55,341 bases of DNA, from positions 1-55,341 of the forward strand of contig JAKEFM010000179.1 in NCBI GenBank assembly GCA_022616055.1, written 5' to 3'. A program made the position numbers and the translations under genes. The notes under the pieces were generated by a model. The model did no database searches, was not told the DNA's origin, and saw only the letters and a list, made by a program, of their open reading frames with translations. Below, piece by piece: positions 43,001 to 50,341 of the stretch. Source of the DNA: Planctomycetota bacterium. Lineage in GTDB: Bacteria > Planctomycetota > UBA1135 > JAKEFM01. Within the stretch, counting starts at the first letter, position 1; each line of letters opens with the position of its first letter.

Positions 43001-43194
43001 TCGAGGGGGCGACGAACGTCTCCCCGACGGGAGTCGTGACCGGGTCGACGGGCTTCCAGGCGAACCTCGACCTGCTGAACGGCAAGCCCTTCATCCGCGC
43101 CCAGGTCGAGTTCGACCTGACCGGCCTCGGCGCGCCGAGCAGCTCGCTCCCCCGGCCCGAGATCGAGTTCATCAAGCTGCCGATTCGGTTCTGA
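40054..43194 (+). CDS. Large Gly-rich lipoprotein with Ig/SbsA-like domains, cassette member 2
   Basis: 1046 residues. ATG at 40054 gives a lipoprotein signal ending LFAAC (Cys22). Two Ig/SbsA-like domains follow (RPIVFTFNHPVQASSANF; EPILVKFDQPIDPRP). A segment FDETFDDTALEDA .. WGDG leads into a beta-helix-like region, and about 480-720 is very Gly-rich (GGGGRGGHSCFG, GGAGGGAGGDS, GGGGGGLLVIRC). The C-terminus carries LLNGKPFIRAQVEFDL. The Gly-rich part may form a repetitive solenoid such as those on secreted adhesins. Cysteines recur within it. Function unknown. Cassette members 1-3 are on one strand with short gaps. Confidence 0.82.
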   Translation: MPRPRSPRLPLSFLGPALFAACSGGGGGSGGGGAFVLTGTNISNNQIWPLNRPIVFTFNHPVQASSANFASITFASLSAPGVTGSFFVDPCSDGSVLVFQPDCPSNAALDDGGFKPGGINYTLTVLSGGGANVLRDTGGKKLASGITITFKSPTVPVDPAFFDVEPFGPPVGSMTDLVSVPLNTFTAPAEPILVKFDQPIDPRPSNLATPTGEPVVQLQFEEPPASGTWLLVPSTLTLLSNCVPELDVAGGDPCPVSQSATVAVTPLGILPEGRQARILVKAGLDDIGGDQSTITDFVLDAFAIEAADPPPGEADAFDETFDDTALEDATSPLLITTPPAVLADWGDGVLRAAEPFPAPALTGAQQFNLNVAVGQTIELDTTLDTLVGTDGNGAPAQLTVVGGVVNLHNLTVGASATPGAARILGTGPNPLVFNCTGNATIGFSTGGTIGEINVDGGFGLDVVQDSADQPDPGAEGNCGGGKGGDSSPDNSQSSQRGGAGTGAANLAGGGGRGGHSCFGTVDPVNRRGAGGGGGSFGTLLGLVGNPGGPLGTDALTGSGAAGGGESGPGAFTNGLSTDDFFGRKLVSIIGPPAITTIVAGELQTLRGGAGGGAGGDSVAGPTFPNPTFASPGTIGDEKGGRGGGGGGLLVIRCAGTFTLNATGVLRARGGAGGDGESTVNNPANRVGGGGGGGSGGMIVIEALTPPPPPALPNTPPITIATGTANNERLRLKGGAGGLGAGAAPTNAGGAGGDGVLQIHTPTVNATGSLTVLSGSTIVATLPTNTADILPAVNHILLPAFSRISRARTRWINTGQTPLGNAGGPFYEWVVPPPGTPIGDPSEPNNASNPDYPLDAPSGLVRTVAGVVSQPAPQPVGTVPIGSVADQTITIPLAALTAANFLNPAAMVGFELNPNSGQAQTFTIVSGTTSGSNAVFTTDPADGSMIAVAVAPTTPVAIGPRFFRVRTNGVEDSLPVGATVKILFEGATNVSPTGVVTGSTGFQANLDLLNGKPFIRAQVEFDLTGLGAPSSSLPRPEIEFIKLPIRF

Positions 43195-43214
43195 GGGCGC
43201 GCCCCTCCTCCGCC

Positions 43215-43242
43215 TTGACCGGCGCCGCCGGACGCGCAGGAT
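43215..43242 (+). promoter_or_regulatory. Promoter for cassette member 3
   Basis: TTGACC (43215-43220), 16-base spacer, CAGGAT (43237-43242). The -10 includes an ATG at 43241, so translation must begin later, at GTG 43253, about three bases after the predicted transcript start. Confidence 0.55.
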
Positions 43243-43252
43243 GCGCGTCGCG

Positions 43253-45043
43253 GTGATCCGGACGGCCCTCCTCCTCGCGCTCGCCCCGGCCTCGGTCGCC
43301 TGCGCACGGGCCGATCCCGGGAGGAAGGAGTCCTTCCGGCTGGTCGCCTTCGGGGAGGCGGACGCCCGGGCCGTCCTCCTGAACGAGAAGCTCCACTTCG
43401 TCTTCTCGGCGCCGGTCGATCCCTCGAGCGTGACGAGCCGCTCGATCGCGATCCGCTCCGAGGACGGGGCGAGCGCGCTGGGGAGGTTCGAGGTCTCGAG
43501 GGAGCGCGTGGCGTTCCACCCCGACCGGGCCCTCTCGCGAACGCTCGACGACGGCGGCTACCGGCCCGCCACGGCCTATCGGGTGGAGGTGGCGGGCTTC
43601 CCCCGGCCCGACGGCGTGCGCGCGCGGGACGGCCGGATCCTCGAGCGCGGCGTGACGGCCTCCTTCCGGACGGTCGATCCGGCGAAGGGGATCCAGCCCT
43701 TCCTCGACGACAGCCCCTTCCAGGGCCCGTTCCCCGGTCTCCCGGGCGCCTCCCCCCTCCAGGTCCGGATCGGGGACCCGATCTCGATCGTCTTCACGGA
43801 GCCCCTTCGGCCCGACACCGTGACGGAGGAGTCCTTCCGCCTCCGGGAGTTCCGCGGGGGGACCGAGCTGGAGGACGTCGCGATCGAGGTCCGGCTTCCC
43901 CGGACGGGGGAGGGGAGGGTCGTCGAGATCGTCCCGCGCGACCCCGAGCCCCTCCCGACGAAGTACGTCCTCGTGATCCGGGACCGGATCCAGGACTACG
44001 GCGGGAACCGCGTCCCGGGCCTCTCCGCGATGGTGGAGTTCCTCCCGACCTCCCCGGAGGAGACGGCCGAGGTCTTCTCGGAGGAGTTCTCCACGGAGAG
44101 GAACCTCGACCTCGAGGACGCGGGGGAGGATGGATGGGCGGCGTGGGGGAACGGGACGGTGAGCGTCCAGGTCCCCGATCTCGCGGGCGACGGGCGCCTG
44201 GGGTCCTGGAGCCCGGCCGGGGCGGTTCGGTGGAAGGCGGGAGAGACGGCGAGGATCGCCGTCGCGGGAGGAGAGAGGGAGGCGGCGATCGCCGACCTCC
44301 CCTTCGCCGAGGTCGACGTCGGCCCGGAGGCGGAGGTGCGGATCGAGGGGGAGGGGCCGGTCCGGATCCGGAGCGCCTCGATCTTCCGCGTGCGGGGGAC
44401 GCTCCGGCGTGGCCGCACGGAAGGGGGCATCCCGACCCTCCGCAAGCGCGGCTCCCCCTCCGACGCGAAGGACGCCCTCGCCCTCCTCGAGGGCTCGAAA
44501 AGTCCCGACCTGGTACTGGTGTCGGCGGGGAACCTCCTCGTCGAGGGGGAGGTCGCCTGCGAGGGGATCCTCATCCTGATCACCGGCGGGCGGCTCGTCG
44601 TCGCTCCCGGGGGGAAGGTGAGCGCCGGGCGCCTCTTCGTCGCGTCGGCGGGCCCTCCCCTCGCCCGGGGGAGCCTCCACCCGGAGATCGAGAGGCTTCG
44701 ACCCGCCCCGACCGGGGAAGGCTGGCGCCCTCCCCGGACCCTCGCCTTCTCCTGCGCGAGCCGCTTCCTCCCCTTCCCCGACGCGCGCTACCTTCCTCCT
44801 CCCCTCCTCGAAGGAGGAGGGGGCGCCGAGGTCCTCTTCTACGGGGCGCGCTCCCTCCCCGAGCGGAGCGGGGAGCCGGATCCCTCGAGCGTCGTCGGCC
44901 CCTTCGAGGACCTCGAGCGCCTCGAGGGGCTCCCCTTCCTGCGCTTCCGGGTCCGATTCGAGATCCGGCCGGAGGCGCCCCGAGCGGAGGAGTTCCTCGA
45001 CGCCCTCCGGATCCGAATGCGACGCCGTAGCCCAACTCGTTGA
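43253..45043 (+). CDS. Lipoprotein with Ig/SbsA-like domains, cassette member 3
   Basis: 596 residues from GTG 43253; the ATG at 43241 lies in the -10 box. The lipoprotein signal ends ASVAC (Cys17). It repeats the architecture of member 2 in shorter form: an Ig-like domain (EKLHFVFSAPVDPSSVTSRS), a second (DPISIVFTEPLRPDTVTEES), a block FSEEFSTERNLDLEDA .. WGNG, a beta-solenoid-like stretch without the Gly runs (LVSAGNLLVEGEVACEGILI), and a C-terminal LEGLPFLRFRVRFEI. No catalytic motif. Its stop is inside the -35 box of the prepilin peptidase promoter. Confidence 0.82.
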   Translation: MIRTALLLALAPASVACARADPGRKESFRLVAFGEADARAVLLNEKLHFVFSAPVDPSSVTSRSIAIRSEDGASALGRFEVSRERVAFHPDRALSRTLDDGGYRPATAYRVEVAGFPRPDGVRARDGRILERGVTASFRTVDPAKGIQPFLDDSPFQGPFPGLPGASPLQVRIGDPISIVFTEPLRPDTVTEESFRLREFRGGTELEDVAIEVRLPRTGEGRVVEIVPRDPEPLPTKYVLVIRDRIQDYGGNRVPGLSAMVEFLPTSPEETAEVFSEEFSTERNLDLEDAGEDGWAAWGNGTVSVQVPDLAGDGRLGSWSPAGAVRWKAGETARIAVAGGEREAAIADLPFAEVDVGPEAEVRIEGEGPVRIRSASIFRVRGTLRRGRTEGGIPTLRKRGSPSDAKDALALLEGSKSPDLVLVSAGNLLVEGEVACEGILILITGGRLVVAPGGKVSAGRLFVASAGPPLARGSLHPEIERLRPAPTGEGWRPPRTLAFSCASRFLPFPDARYLPPPLLEGGGGAEVLFYGARSLPERSGEPDPSSVVGPFEDLERLEGLPFLRFRVRFEIRPEAPRAEEFLDALRIRMRRRSPTR

Positions 45044-45067
45044 CAGGGCGGGGGGGACGCGCAGAAT
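45040..45067 (+). promoter_or_regulatory. Promoter for the prepilin peptidase, overlapping a stop codon
   Basis: TTGACA (45040-45045, containing the TGA stop of the previous gene), 16-base spacer, CAGAAT (45062-45067). Predicted start near 45074, which excludes a TTG start at 45040. Confidence 0.7.
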
Positions 45068-45096
45068 CCCGCGCCGTCTCCGAGAGAGACCTCCCC

Positions 45097-46014
45097 CTGG
45101 GACCGGCCTTTCACCCCGCCCTCGTCCTCTTCGGCCTCTGCGTGGGCTCCTTCCTGAACGTCGTCGTCCACAGGCTGCCGCTCGGGCGGTCGATCGTGAC
45201 CCCCCGCTCCGCGTGCCCCTCCTGCCGGGCGCCGATCCCCTGGTACGACAACCTCCCGATCCTCTCCTACCTCCTCCTCGGGGGCCGCTGCCGCCGGTGC
45301 CGGGCGGGGATCTCGCTCCGCTACCCCTTCGTCGAGGCGCTCACCGCCCTCCTCTTCCTCGCCGCGGGGACGGTCGACTCCCCCCCCGCGGGCGTGCTCG
45401 CGGCGCGGCTGGCGGTCGTGTCGGCGCTCGTGGCGGTCTCCTTCATCGATCTCGACCACCTCATCGTCCCCGACTCCATCTCGATCCCGCTCATGGTCGT
45501 GGGGCCGGTCGCCGCTTTCGCCGTCCCCGAGCTGCTGGCGGGGGCCTGGCTCACCGGCCCGGGCTTCCCCCCGGACCGAGGCGGCGCCGTCCTCGCCTCG
45601 GCGTTCGGCGCGCTCGTGGGGGGGGTCGGCCTCAACCTCGTGCGGTGGGGGGGCTCGGCGCTGTTCCGGCGCGCCGCCGAGCGCCAGGGGGGGGAGGCGA
45701 TGGGGTTCGGGGACGTGAAGCTCCTCGCGGGGATCGGCGCCTGGACGGGGGGGCAGGGGGCGCTCCTCGCCTTCGTCCTCGGCTCCGCCCTCGGGGCCCT
45801 CTTCGGGCTCGCCCACATCGGGCGGCTCGCGTGCGTCGCCCGCGCCCGGCGGTCCCGCCGGGCCTCCGCCCCGGGGCACGGGGCGCTCGCGGCGGCGCGC
45901 CGGTTCGGCTCGGCGATCCCGTTCGCCCCCTTCCTCGCGGCGGGGGGCGTCGCCGCCCTCCTGCTCCGCGGGAGGGTCGTCGGTTGGTTCGACTTCTGGA
46001 TCCGAAACGTCTGA
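45097..46014 (+). CDS. pilD: Prepilin peptidase (type IV leader peptidase), likely CTG start
   Basis: 305 residues from CTG 45097, which gives a normal N-terminus: a short tail then the helix FGLCVGSFLNVVVHRLP. A four-Cys zinc module CPSC .. CRRC is present. The aspartyl protease residues are in SFIDLDHLIVPD and GFGDVKLLAGIG. About eight membrane helices. It cleaves the leader of pilins such as the one at 55213 and methylates the new N-terminus. An upstream TTG at 45040 lies in the -35 box. GTG within FGLCVGSF is too late. Confidence 0.9.
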   Translation: MGPAFHPALVLFGLCVGSFLNVVVHRLPLGRSIVTPRSACPSCRAPIPWYDNLPILSYLLLGGRCRRCRAGISLRYPFVEALTALLFLAAGTVDSPPAGVLAARLAVVSALVAVSFIDLDHLIVPDSISIPLMVVGPVAAFAVPELLAGAWLTGPGFPPDRGGAVLASAFGALVGGVGLNLVRWGGSALFRRAAERQGGEAMGFGDVKLLAGIGAWTGGQGALLAFVLGSALGALFGLAHIGRLACVARARRSRRASAPGHGALAAARRFGSAIPFAPFLAAGGVAALLLRGRVVGWFDFWIRNV

Positions 46015-46030
46015 CATCGGAGGTGAAGAC

Positions 46031-46738
46031 ATGAATGCCCGTAGAACCGGTTCCGTGGTCGCCGTCTGCCTCCTCGCGCTCGGCGCGGGGTCGGGCTGCA
46101 CGGCGAAGTACAAGAAGGAGCTCGACGAGCGCAATCGCGAGCTGCGCACGGTCCGCGAGGAGCGCGACGACCTGCGCGCGCAGGTCGACGAGCTGAAGGC
46201 GAAGGAGCGCCTCTACCTCGACCAGCTCGCGGCCCTGAAGAACGCGGACGGGGCGAAGCCCCTCGCCGCGGCGGCGCCCGACCCGCTCCAGTCGAGGACC
46301 GAGGAGAAGGCGCGGGCGATCGCCGAGGAGCTGAAGGACACGGGGGTCGAGACCGACCTCCGGGACGGCCGGATCGTCCTCACGGTCCCCTCCTCGATCA
46401 CCTTCTCCTCCGGGAAGGCCGACCTGACCGAGAAGGGGAAGGCCGCCCTCCGCAAGGTCGCGGCCGCCCTGAAGGCCCAGTACGCCTCCGGGAAGATCTG
46501 GGTCGAGGGGCACACGGACAACGAGCCGATCAAGCGCTCGAAGTTCCGGACGAACCGCGCCCTCTCCCTCGCGCGCGCGGGGGCCGTCTCCGACTTCCTG
46601 ACGAAGGAGTCGGGGATCCCCGACCGGAGGATCATCCAGGCCGGGCACGGGGAGTGGGGCCCGATCGCCGACAACGGGAGCGCGGCGGGGCGGGAGAAGA
46701 ACCGGAGAGTGGAGCTCCTCCTCGACCGGGAGGGGTAG
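46031..46738 (+). CDS. OmpA/MotB-domain lipoprotein
   Basis: 235 residues. A perfect ribosome site GGAGGTGA precedes the ATG by six bases. Lipoprotein signal ending GSGC (Cys23), coiled coil (about 28-68, ELDERNRELRTVREERDDL), then an OmpA C-terminal domain (about 115-233) with GHTDNEPI and NRALSLARAGAVSDFL. This domain binds peptidoglycan, so the protein likely ties a membrane to the wall like Pal. It follows the prepilin peptidase by 16 bases. Confidence 0.93.
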   Translation: MNARRTGSVVAVCLLALGAGSGCTAKYKKELDERNRELRTVREERDDLRAQVDELKAKERLYLDQLAALKNADGAKPLAAAAPDPLQSRTEEKARAIAEELKDTGVETDLRDGRIVLTVPSSITFSSGKADLTEKGKAALRKVAAALKAQYASGKIWVEGHTDNEPIKRSKFRTNRALSLARAGAVSDFLTKESGIPDRRIIQAGHGEWGPIADNGSAAGREKNRRVELLLDREG

Positions 46739-46744
46739 CGCCAT

Positions 46745-46761
46745 CCCGGGGGTCCCCCGGG
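46745..46761 (+). terminator. Small palindromic hairpin after the OmpA gene
   Basis: CCCGGGGG-T-CCCCCGGG six bases after the stop at 46738. Short and without T run; could also be chance in GC-rich sequence. Confidence 0.3.
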
Positions 46762-46775
46762 GCGGGGCGGTCGCC

Positions 46776-46781
46776 TAGAAT
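46776..46781 (+). promoter_or_regulatory. Possible -10 element for the EF-G gene
   Basis: TAGAAT, 79 bases before the ATG at 46860, with no recognisable -35. Confidence 0.35.
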
Positions 46782-46859
46782 CCGCCGACCTCCGCGCACC
46801 GGCGGGGCACCGCGACCCGGCGGCGTTTCGCCTTCCCGGCGGGGGAGGACGCCCACTCC

Positions 46860-48926
46860 ATGCCCCACGAAGTCCAGGACATCCGCAACCTCGCGCTCGT
46901 CGGCCACGGAGACTCCGGGAAGACGGCGCTGGTCGACGCCGTCGCCCACCTCGCGGGGGCCGTACCTCGGCGGGGCTCGACGACGGAGGGGACGAGCGTC
47001 TGCGACTTCGAGGCCGAGGAGAAGGAGAAGAGGCACTCCCTCTCCTCGGCGGTCGTCCACGTCGCCTGGAAGAAGCGGGTCCTCAACTGGATCGACTGCC
47101 CCGGCTACCCCGACTTCGTGGCGGACGCCAACTCCGCGCTCGCCGCCGTCGAGACCGCGATCGTCGCCGTCTCCTCGACGACCGGGGTGACCTTCAACAC
47201 GCGGCAGGCGTTCGCGGCGGCGGGGCGGGCGGGGATCGCCCGGGCCCTCCTCGTCACCCGGTGCGACGCGGAGAACACCGACTTCGGCCTCCTCGTCGAG
47301 TCGATCGCGGAGGCCTTCGGCGACCGGGTCGTCCCCGTCACCTTCCCCGACGGCAACGGCCCCGCCTTCCGGCGCGTGGTCGACGTCCTCGCCCCGGCGG
47401 CCGACCTCCCCGGGCCCCTCAAGGAGCGGGCGGCGACCTACCGGACGACGCTCGTCGAGCGGATCGTGGAGACGGAGGACGCGCTCATGGAGCGCTACCT
47501 CGCGGAGGGGGCGGTCTCGGACGCCGACCTCGCCCGCGTCTTCCCGAAGGCGATGGCGCGGGGGCTCCTCGTCCCGCTCTTCGCCGTGGATCCCCTCCGG
47601 GGGATCGGCCTCGAGGAGCTCCTCACCCGCGTGGTCGAGGGGTTCCCCTCCCCGGCGGACCTCGGCCCGCGGCGCGCCCTCAAGGGGACGCCAGGGGGGA
47701 CGCCAGGGGGGACGGAGGAGGTCGAGGTCGCGCCGGACCCCGCCGGGCCGCTCGCCGCCTTCGTCTTCAAGACCCTCACCGACCCCTACGTCGGGAAGAT
47801 CTCCTACCTCCGCGTCTTCCGGGGCACCCGCAAGGCCGAGGAGATGCTCCCGAACCCGAAGACGGGCAAGGGGGACAAGCTCGCGGGCCTCGGGTACCCC
47901 CTCGGGAAGGAGCTCCGGCCGGCGCCCCGGCTGATCCCCGGGGACATCGTCGCCGTGCCGAAGATCGAGTCCCTCGACTGGGGGCACACGGTCCACGACG
48001 AGGGGGAGCCGGTCGCCTTCCCCCGTCCTCCCCAGCCCAGGCCGATGGTCGCCTTCGCGATCGAGCCGAAGGCGCGGCAGGACGAGGCCAAGCTCTCCGG
48101 CTCCCTCCAGAAGCTCACGATGGAGGACCCGACCTTCCACGTCCGCCGGGACGCGGACACGAAGGAGATGGTCGTGGAGGGGCTCTCCGACCTCCACCTG
48201 CAGGTGATGCTCGCGCGCCTCAAGCGCCGCTTCGGGGTCGAGGTGACGACGCGGCTCCCGAAGGTCCCCTACCGGGAGACGGTGCACGGCCGGGCGGACG
48301 GGCACTACCGGCACAAGAAGCAGACGGGGGGGCGCGGGCAGTTCGGCGAGTGCTTCCTCAAGGTCGAGCCGCTCGAGCGCGGGGCCGGCTTCGAGTTCGC
48401 CGACGAGATCTTCGGCGGCTCGATCCCGCGGCAGTTCATCCCCGCCGTCGAGAAGGGGATCCGGGAGGCGATGGAGCGGGGGGTGATCGCCGGCTACCCG
48501 GTCGTCGACGTCCGCGCGAAGCTCACCGACGGGAAGTACCACGAGGTCGACTCGGACGAGGCCTCCTTCAAGATCGCGGGCTCCCGCGCCTTCCGCGACG
48601 GCTTCGAGAAGGCGAAGCCCGTGATCCTCGAGCCGATCCTCGACCTCGAGGTGACCCTCCCGACCCGGTTCCTCGGGGACATCACCGGGGACCTCAACAG
48701 CCGGCGGGGCCGGATCGTCGGGATGGAGTCGGACGGGGTCCTCCAGACGATCAAGGCGCAGGCGCCCCTCTCCGAGCTCCTCACCTACTCGACCCAGCTG
48801 CGCTCGATCACGGCGGGGGAGGGGACCTACTCCACGACCTTCTCCCACTACGAGGTGCTCCCCGCGCACCTCGCCGAGAAGATCGTCACGGCGCACCGGG
48901 CGTCCCGGAAGGCGGAGGAGGAGTAG
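46860..48926 (+). CDS. Elongation factor G-like GTPase (divergent paralog)
   Basis: 688 residues with all EF-G domains. G1 is GHGDSGKT (residues 15-22), G3 DCPGY, and the G4 position reads TRCD instead of N-K-x-D. Domain IV has TGGRGQFGECFLKVEP and GIREAMERG; domain V ends YSTQLRSITAGEGTYSTTFSHYE. The P-loop with Ser for His and the altered G4 are features of EF-G2-type paralogs rather than housekeeping FusA. A 12-bp duplication makes GTPGGTPGGT near residue 280. No rpsL/rpsG/tuf genes are near. It overlaps the convergent YihY gene by 41 bases. Confidence 0.88.
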   Translation: MPHEVQDIRNLALVGHGDSGKTALVDAVAHLAGAVPRRGSTTEGTSVCDFEAEEKEKRHSLSSAVVHVAWKKRVLNWIDCPGYPDFVADANSALAAVETAIVAVSSTTGVTFNTRQAFAAAGRAGIARALLVTRCDAENTDFGLLVESIAEAFGDRVVPVTFPDGNGPAFRRVVDVLAPAADLPGPLKERAATYRTTLVERIVETEDALMERYLAEGAVSDADLARVFPKAMARGLLVPLFAVDPLRGIGLEELLTRVVEGFPSPADLGPRRALKGTPGGTPGGTEEVEVAPDPAGPLAAFVFKTLTDPYVGKISYLRVFRGTRKAEEMLPNPKTGKGDKLAGLGYPLGKELRPAPRLIPGDIVAVPKIESLDWGHTVHDEGEPVAFPRPPQPRPMVAFAIEPKARQDEAKLSGSLQKLTMEDPTFHVRRDADTKEMVVEGLSDLHLQVMLARLKRRFGVEVTTRLPKVPYRETVHGRADGHYRHKKQTGGRGQFGECFLKVEPLERGAGFEFADEIFGGSIPRQFIPAVEKGIREAMERGVIAGYPVVDVRAKLTDGKYHEVDSDEASFKIAGSRAFRDGFEKAKPVILEPILDLEVTLPTRFLGDITGDLNSRRGRIVGMESDGVLQTIKAQAPLSELLTYSTQLRSITAGEGTYSTTFSHYEVLPAHLAEKIVTAHRASRKAEEE

Positions 48927-50214
48927 CCCCGAAGGAGTAGTCGCCGAGGAGCGCCTCGGCCTCCCGGTCGGCCCGGGCGCAGGCCGCCGCGAGCTCGGGG
49001 GGGAGCCGGGGCGGGGGCGCGCCCTTCGCCCGTCCCGCCGCGGCCACCTCGCGCGCGGTGATCTCCCCCGGGGCGCGGGCCGGCAGGACGGCGTCGCGGG
49101 GGGACTCCGTGCGGACGAGGAGGCCCGCTTGCACGAGGGCCTCGACCGCCTCCTCGGCCTCGTCGCGGGCGAGGCCGGTGGAGCCCGGCGGTCTCCAGGG
49201 TCCCCCCCCCGATCGGAACGCCTCGGCCGCCGCCGACATCACGGCGAGGAGCGTCTCGCGCGGGAGATGGGGGCGCTTGGAGATCCCGTCCCCGGGATTG
49301 CGCGCGCGCGGGGCCCGCTCCCAGGCGTGGGCGAACTCCGCTCCGAAGAGGAGGACCGCCCACCCGGTGTAGAGGAAGACGAGGGAGAGGGGGATCGCCG
49401 CGAACCCGCCGTAGATCGCGTTGTAGCGGGCGACGCCCACCTGGGCGCGGAAGTAGGAGGCCTGGAGGACCTGCCACAGGAGTCCCCCCGCGATCCCCCC
49501 GGCGAGCGCCGCGCGCCAGGGGACGAGGGTCCCGGGGAGCGTCCCGTAGAGGAGGGTGAAGACCGCGGCCTGGACGACGACCGGGACGAGGAGCGCCGTC
49601 GTGGAGAGGACCCCCTTCAGGCCGGGGACGGCGCGGAGCGCCGCGGCGGTGAGGGGGTTCGCGACGAGGGCGGCGTTGAGGCCGCTCGCCACGACGAGGA
49701 GGAGGGGGGCGAGGAGGACGGCGCTCACGTAGTTCCCGTAGCGCTGGATCCCCCCGCGGCGCCGGCGGCGCACGCGCCAGATGACCTGGAACGCCGTCTC
49801 GAGCCGCGCGAGGACGGAGACGGCGGTCCAGAAGAGGAGGATGAGGCTGAGCGCGGTGAGCGTGCCGAGATCGGTCCGGTCGACGTAGCCGCGCATCTGC
49901 TCGAAGAAGTCCTGGACCGCCTTCGGGTAGTCGCGCACCTGCCCCGCGAGGAAGGTCCAGAGCGCCTCGTGCGCCCCGAAGCCCTTCGCGACCGCGGCCC
50001 CGACGGCGAGGACGGGGACGATCGCGAGGAAGGTGACGTAGGTGAGGGCGCCGGCGCGGGTCGCGCACGCGTCGACCCGGAAGCCATGGATCGCCGCGAG
50101 GAGGGCACGAGCGAGGCTGAGGAGGAAGCGGGGGACGGGGCGGGCGGTCGCGAGGTCGCGCGCGTAGACGCGGGCGACGAGGGGAGCGGCGATCCGGCTC
50201 CAGCGGGACTCCAC
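48886..50214 (-). CDS. YihY/BrkB family inner membrane protein
   Basis: 442 residues with about six membrane helices: the CATRAGALTYVTFLAIVPVLAV segment, AVSVLARLETAFQVIW, YGNYVSAVLLAPLLLVVASG, GGLLWQVLQASYFRAQ and YNAIYGGFAAIPLSLVFLYTGW are the family's signature blocks. A winged-helix-like C-terminal tail of about 130 residues follows. Often called ribonuclease BN in older annotation, which is wrong; the role is unknown. It converges on the EF-G gene with overlapping ends. Confidence 0.9.
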   Translation of the reverse strand: MESRWSRIAAPLVARVYARDLATARPVPRFLLSLARALLAAIHGFRVDACATRAGALTYVTFLAIVPVLAVGAAVAKGFGAHEALWTFLAGQVRDYPKAVQDFFEQMRGYVDRTDLGTLTALSLILLFWTAVSVLARLETAFQVIWRVRRRRRGGIQRYGNYVSAVLLAPLLLVVASGLNAALVANPLTAAALRAVPGLKGVLSTTALLVPVVVQAAVFTLLYGTLPGTLVPWRAALAGGIAGGLLWQVLQASYFRAQVGVARYNAIYGGFAAIPLSLVFLYTGWAVLLFGAEFAHAWERAPRARNPGDGISKRPHLPRETLLAVMSAAAEAFRSGGGPWRPPGSTGLARDEAEEAVEALVQAGLLVRTESPRDAVLPARAPGEITAREVAAAGRAKGAPPPRLPPELAAACARADREAEALLGDYSFGATPPPPSGTPGAP

Positions 50215-50341
50215 GGGGGGCGAATGGTGGGGGGGGAGGGGGCCCTCCGCAACCCGAGGCCGCGGCGCGGGCGGGGGCGGAGGGGCTCAACCGGGGCCGG
50301 AGGACGGCCGAAAAACGGTGGGTCCACCCCGGGAGACACCC

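Noticed and set aside
47690-47725. 12-bp tandem duplication in the EF-G gene as a regulatory repeat
   Set aside because: It stays in frame and adds only Gly-Thr-Pro units in a surface loop.
48886-50214. YihY protein as ribonuclease BN
   Set aside because: That name came from an old misassignment; the protein is a polytopic membrane protein without nuclease motifs.
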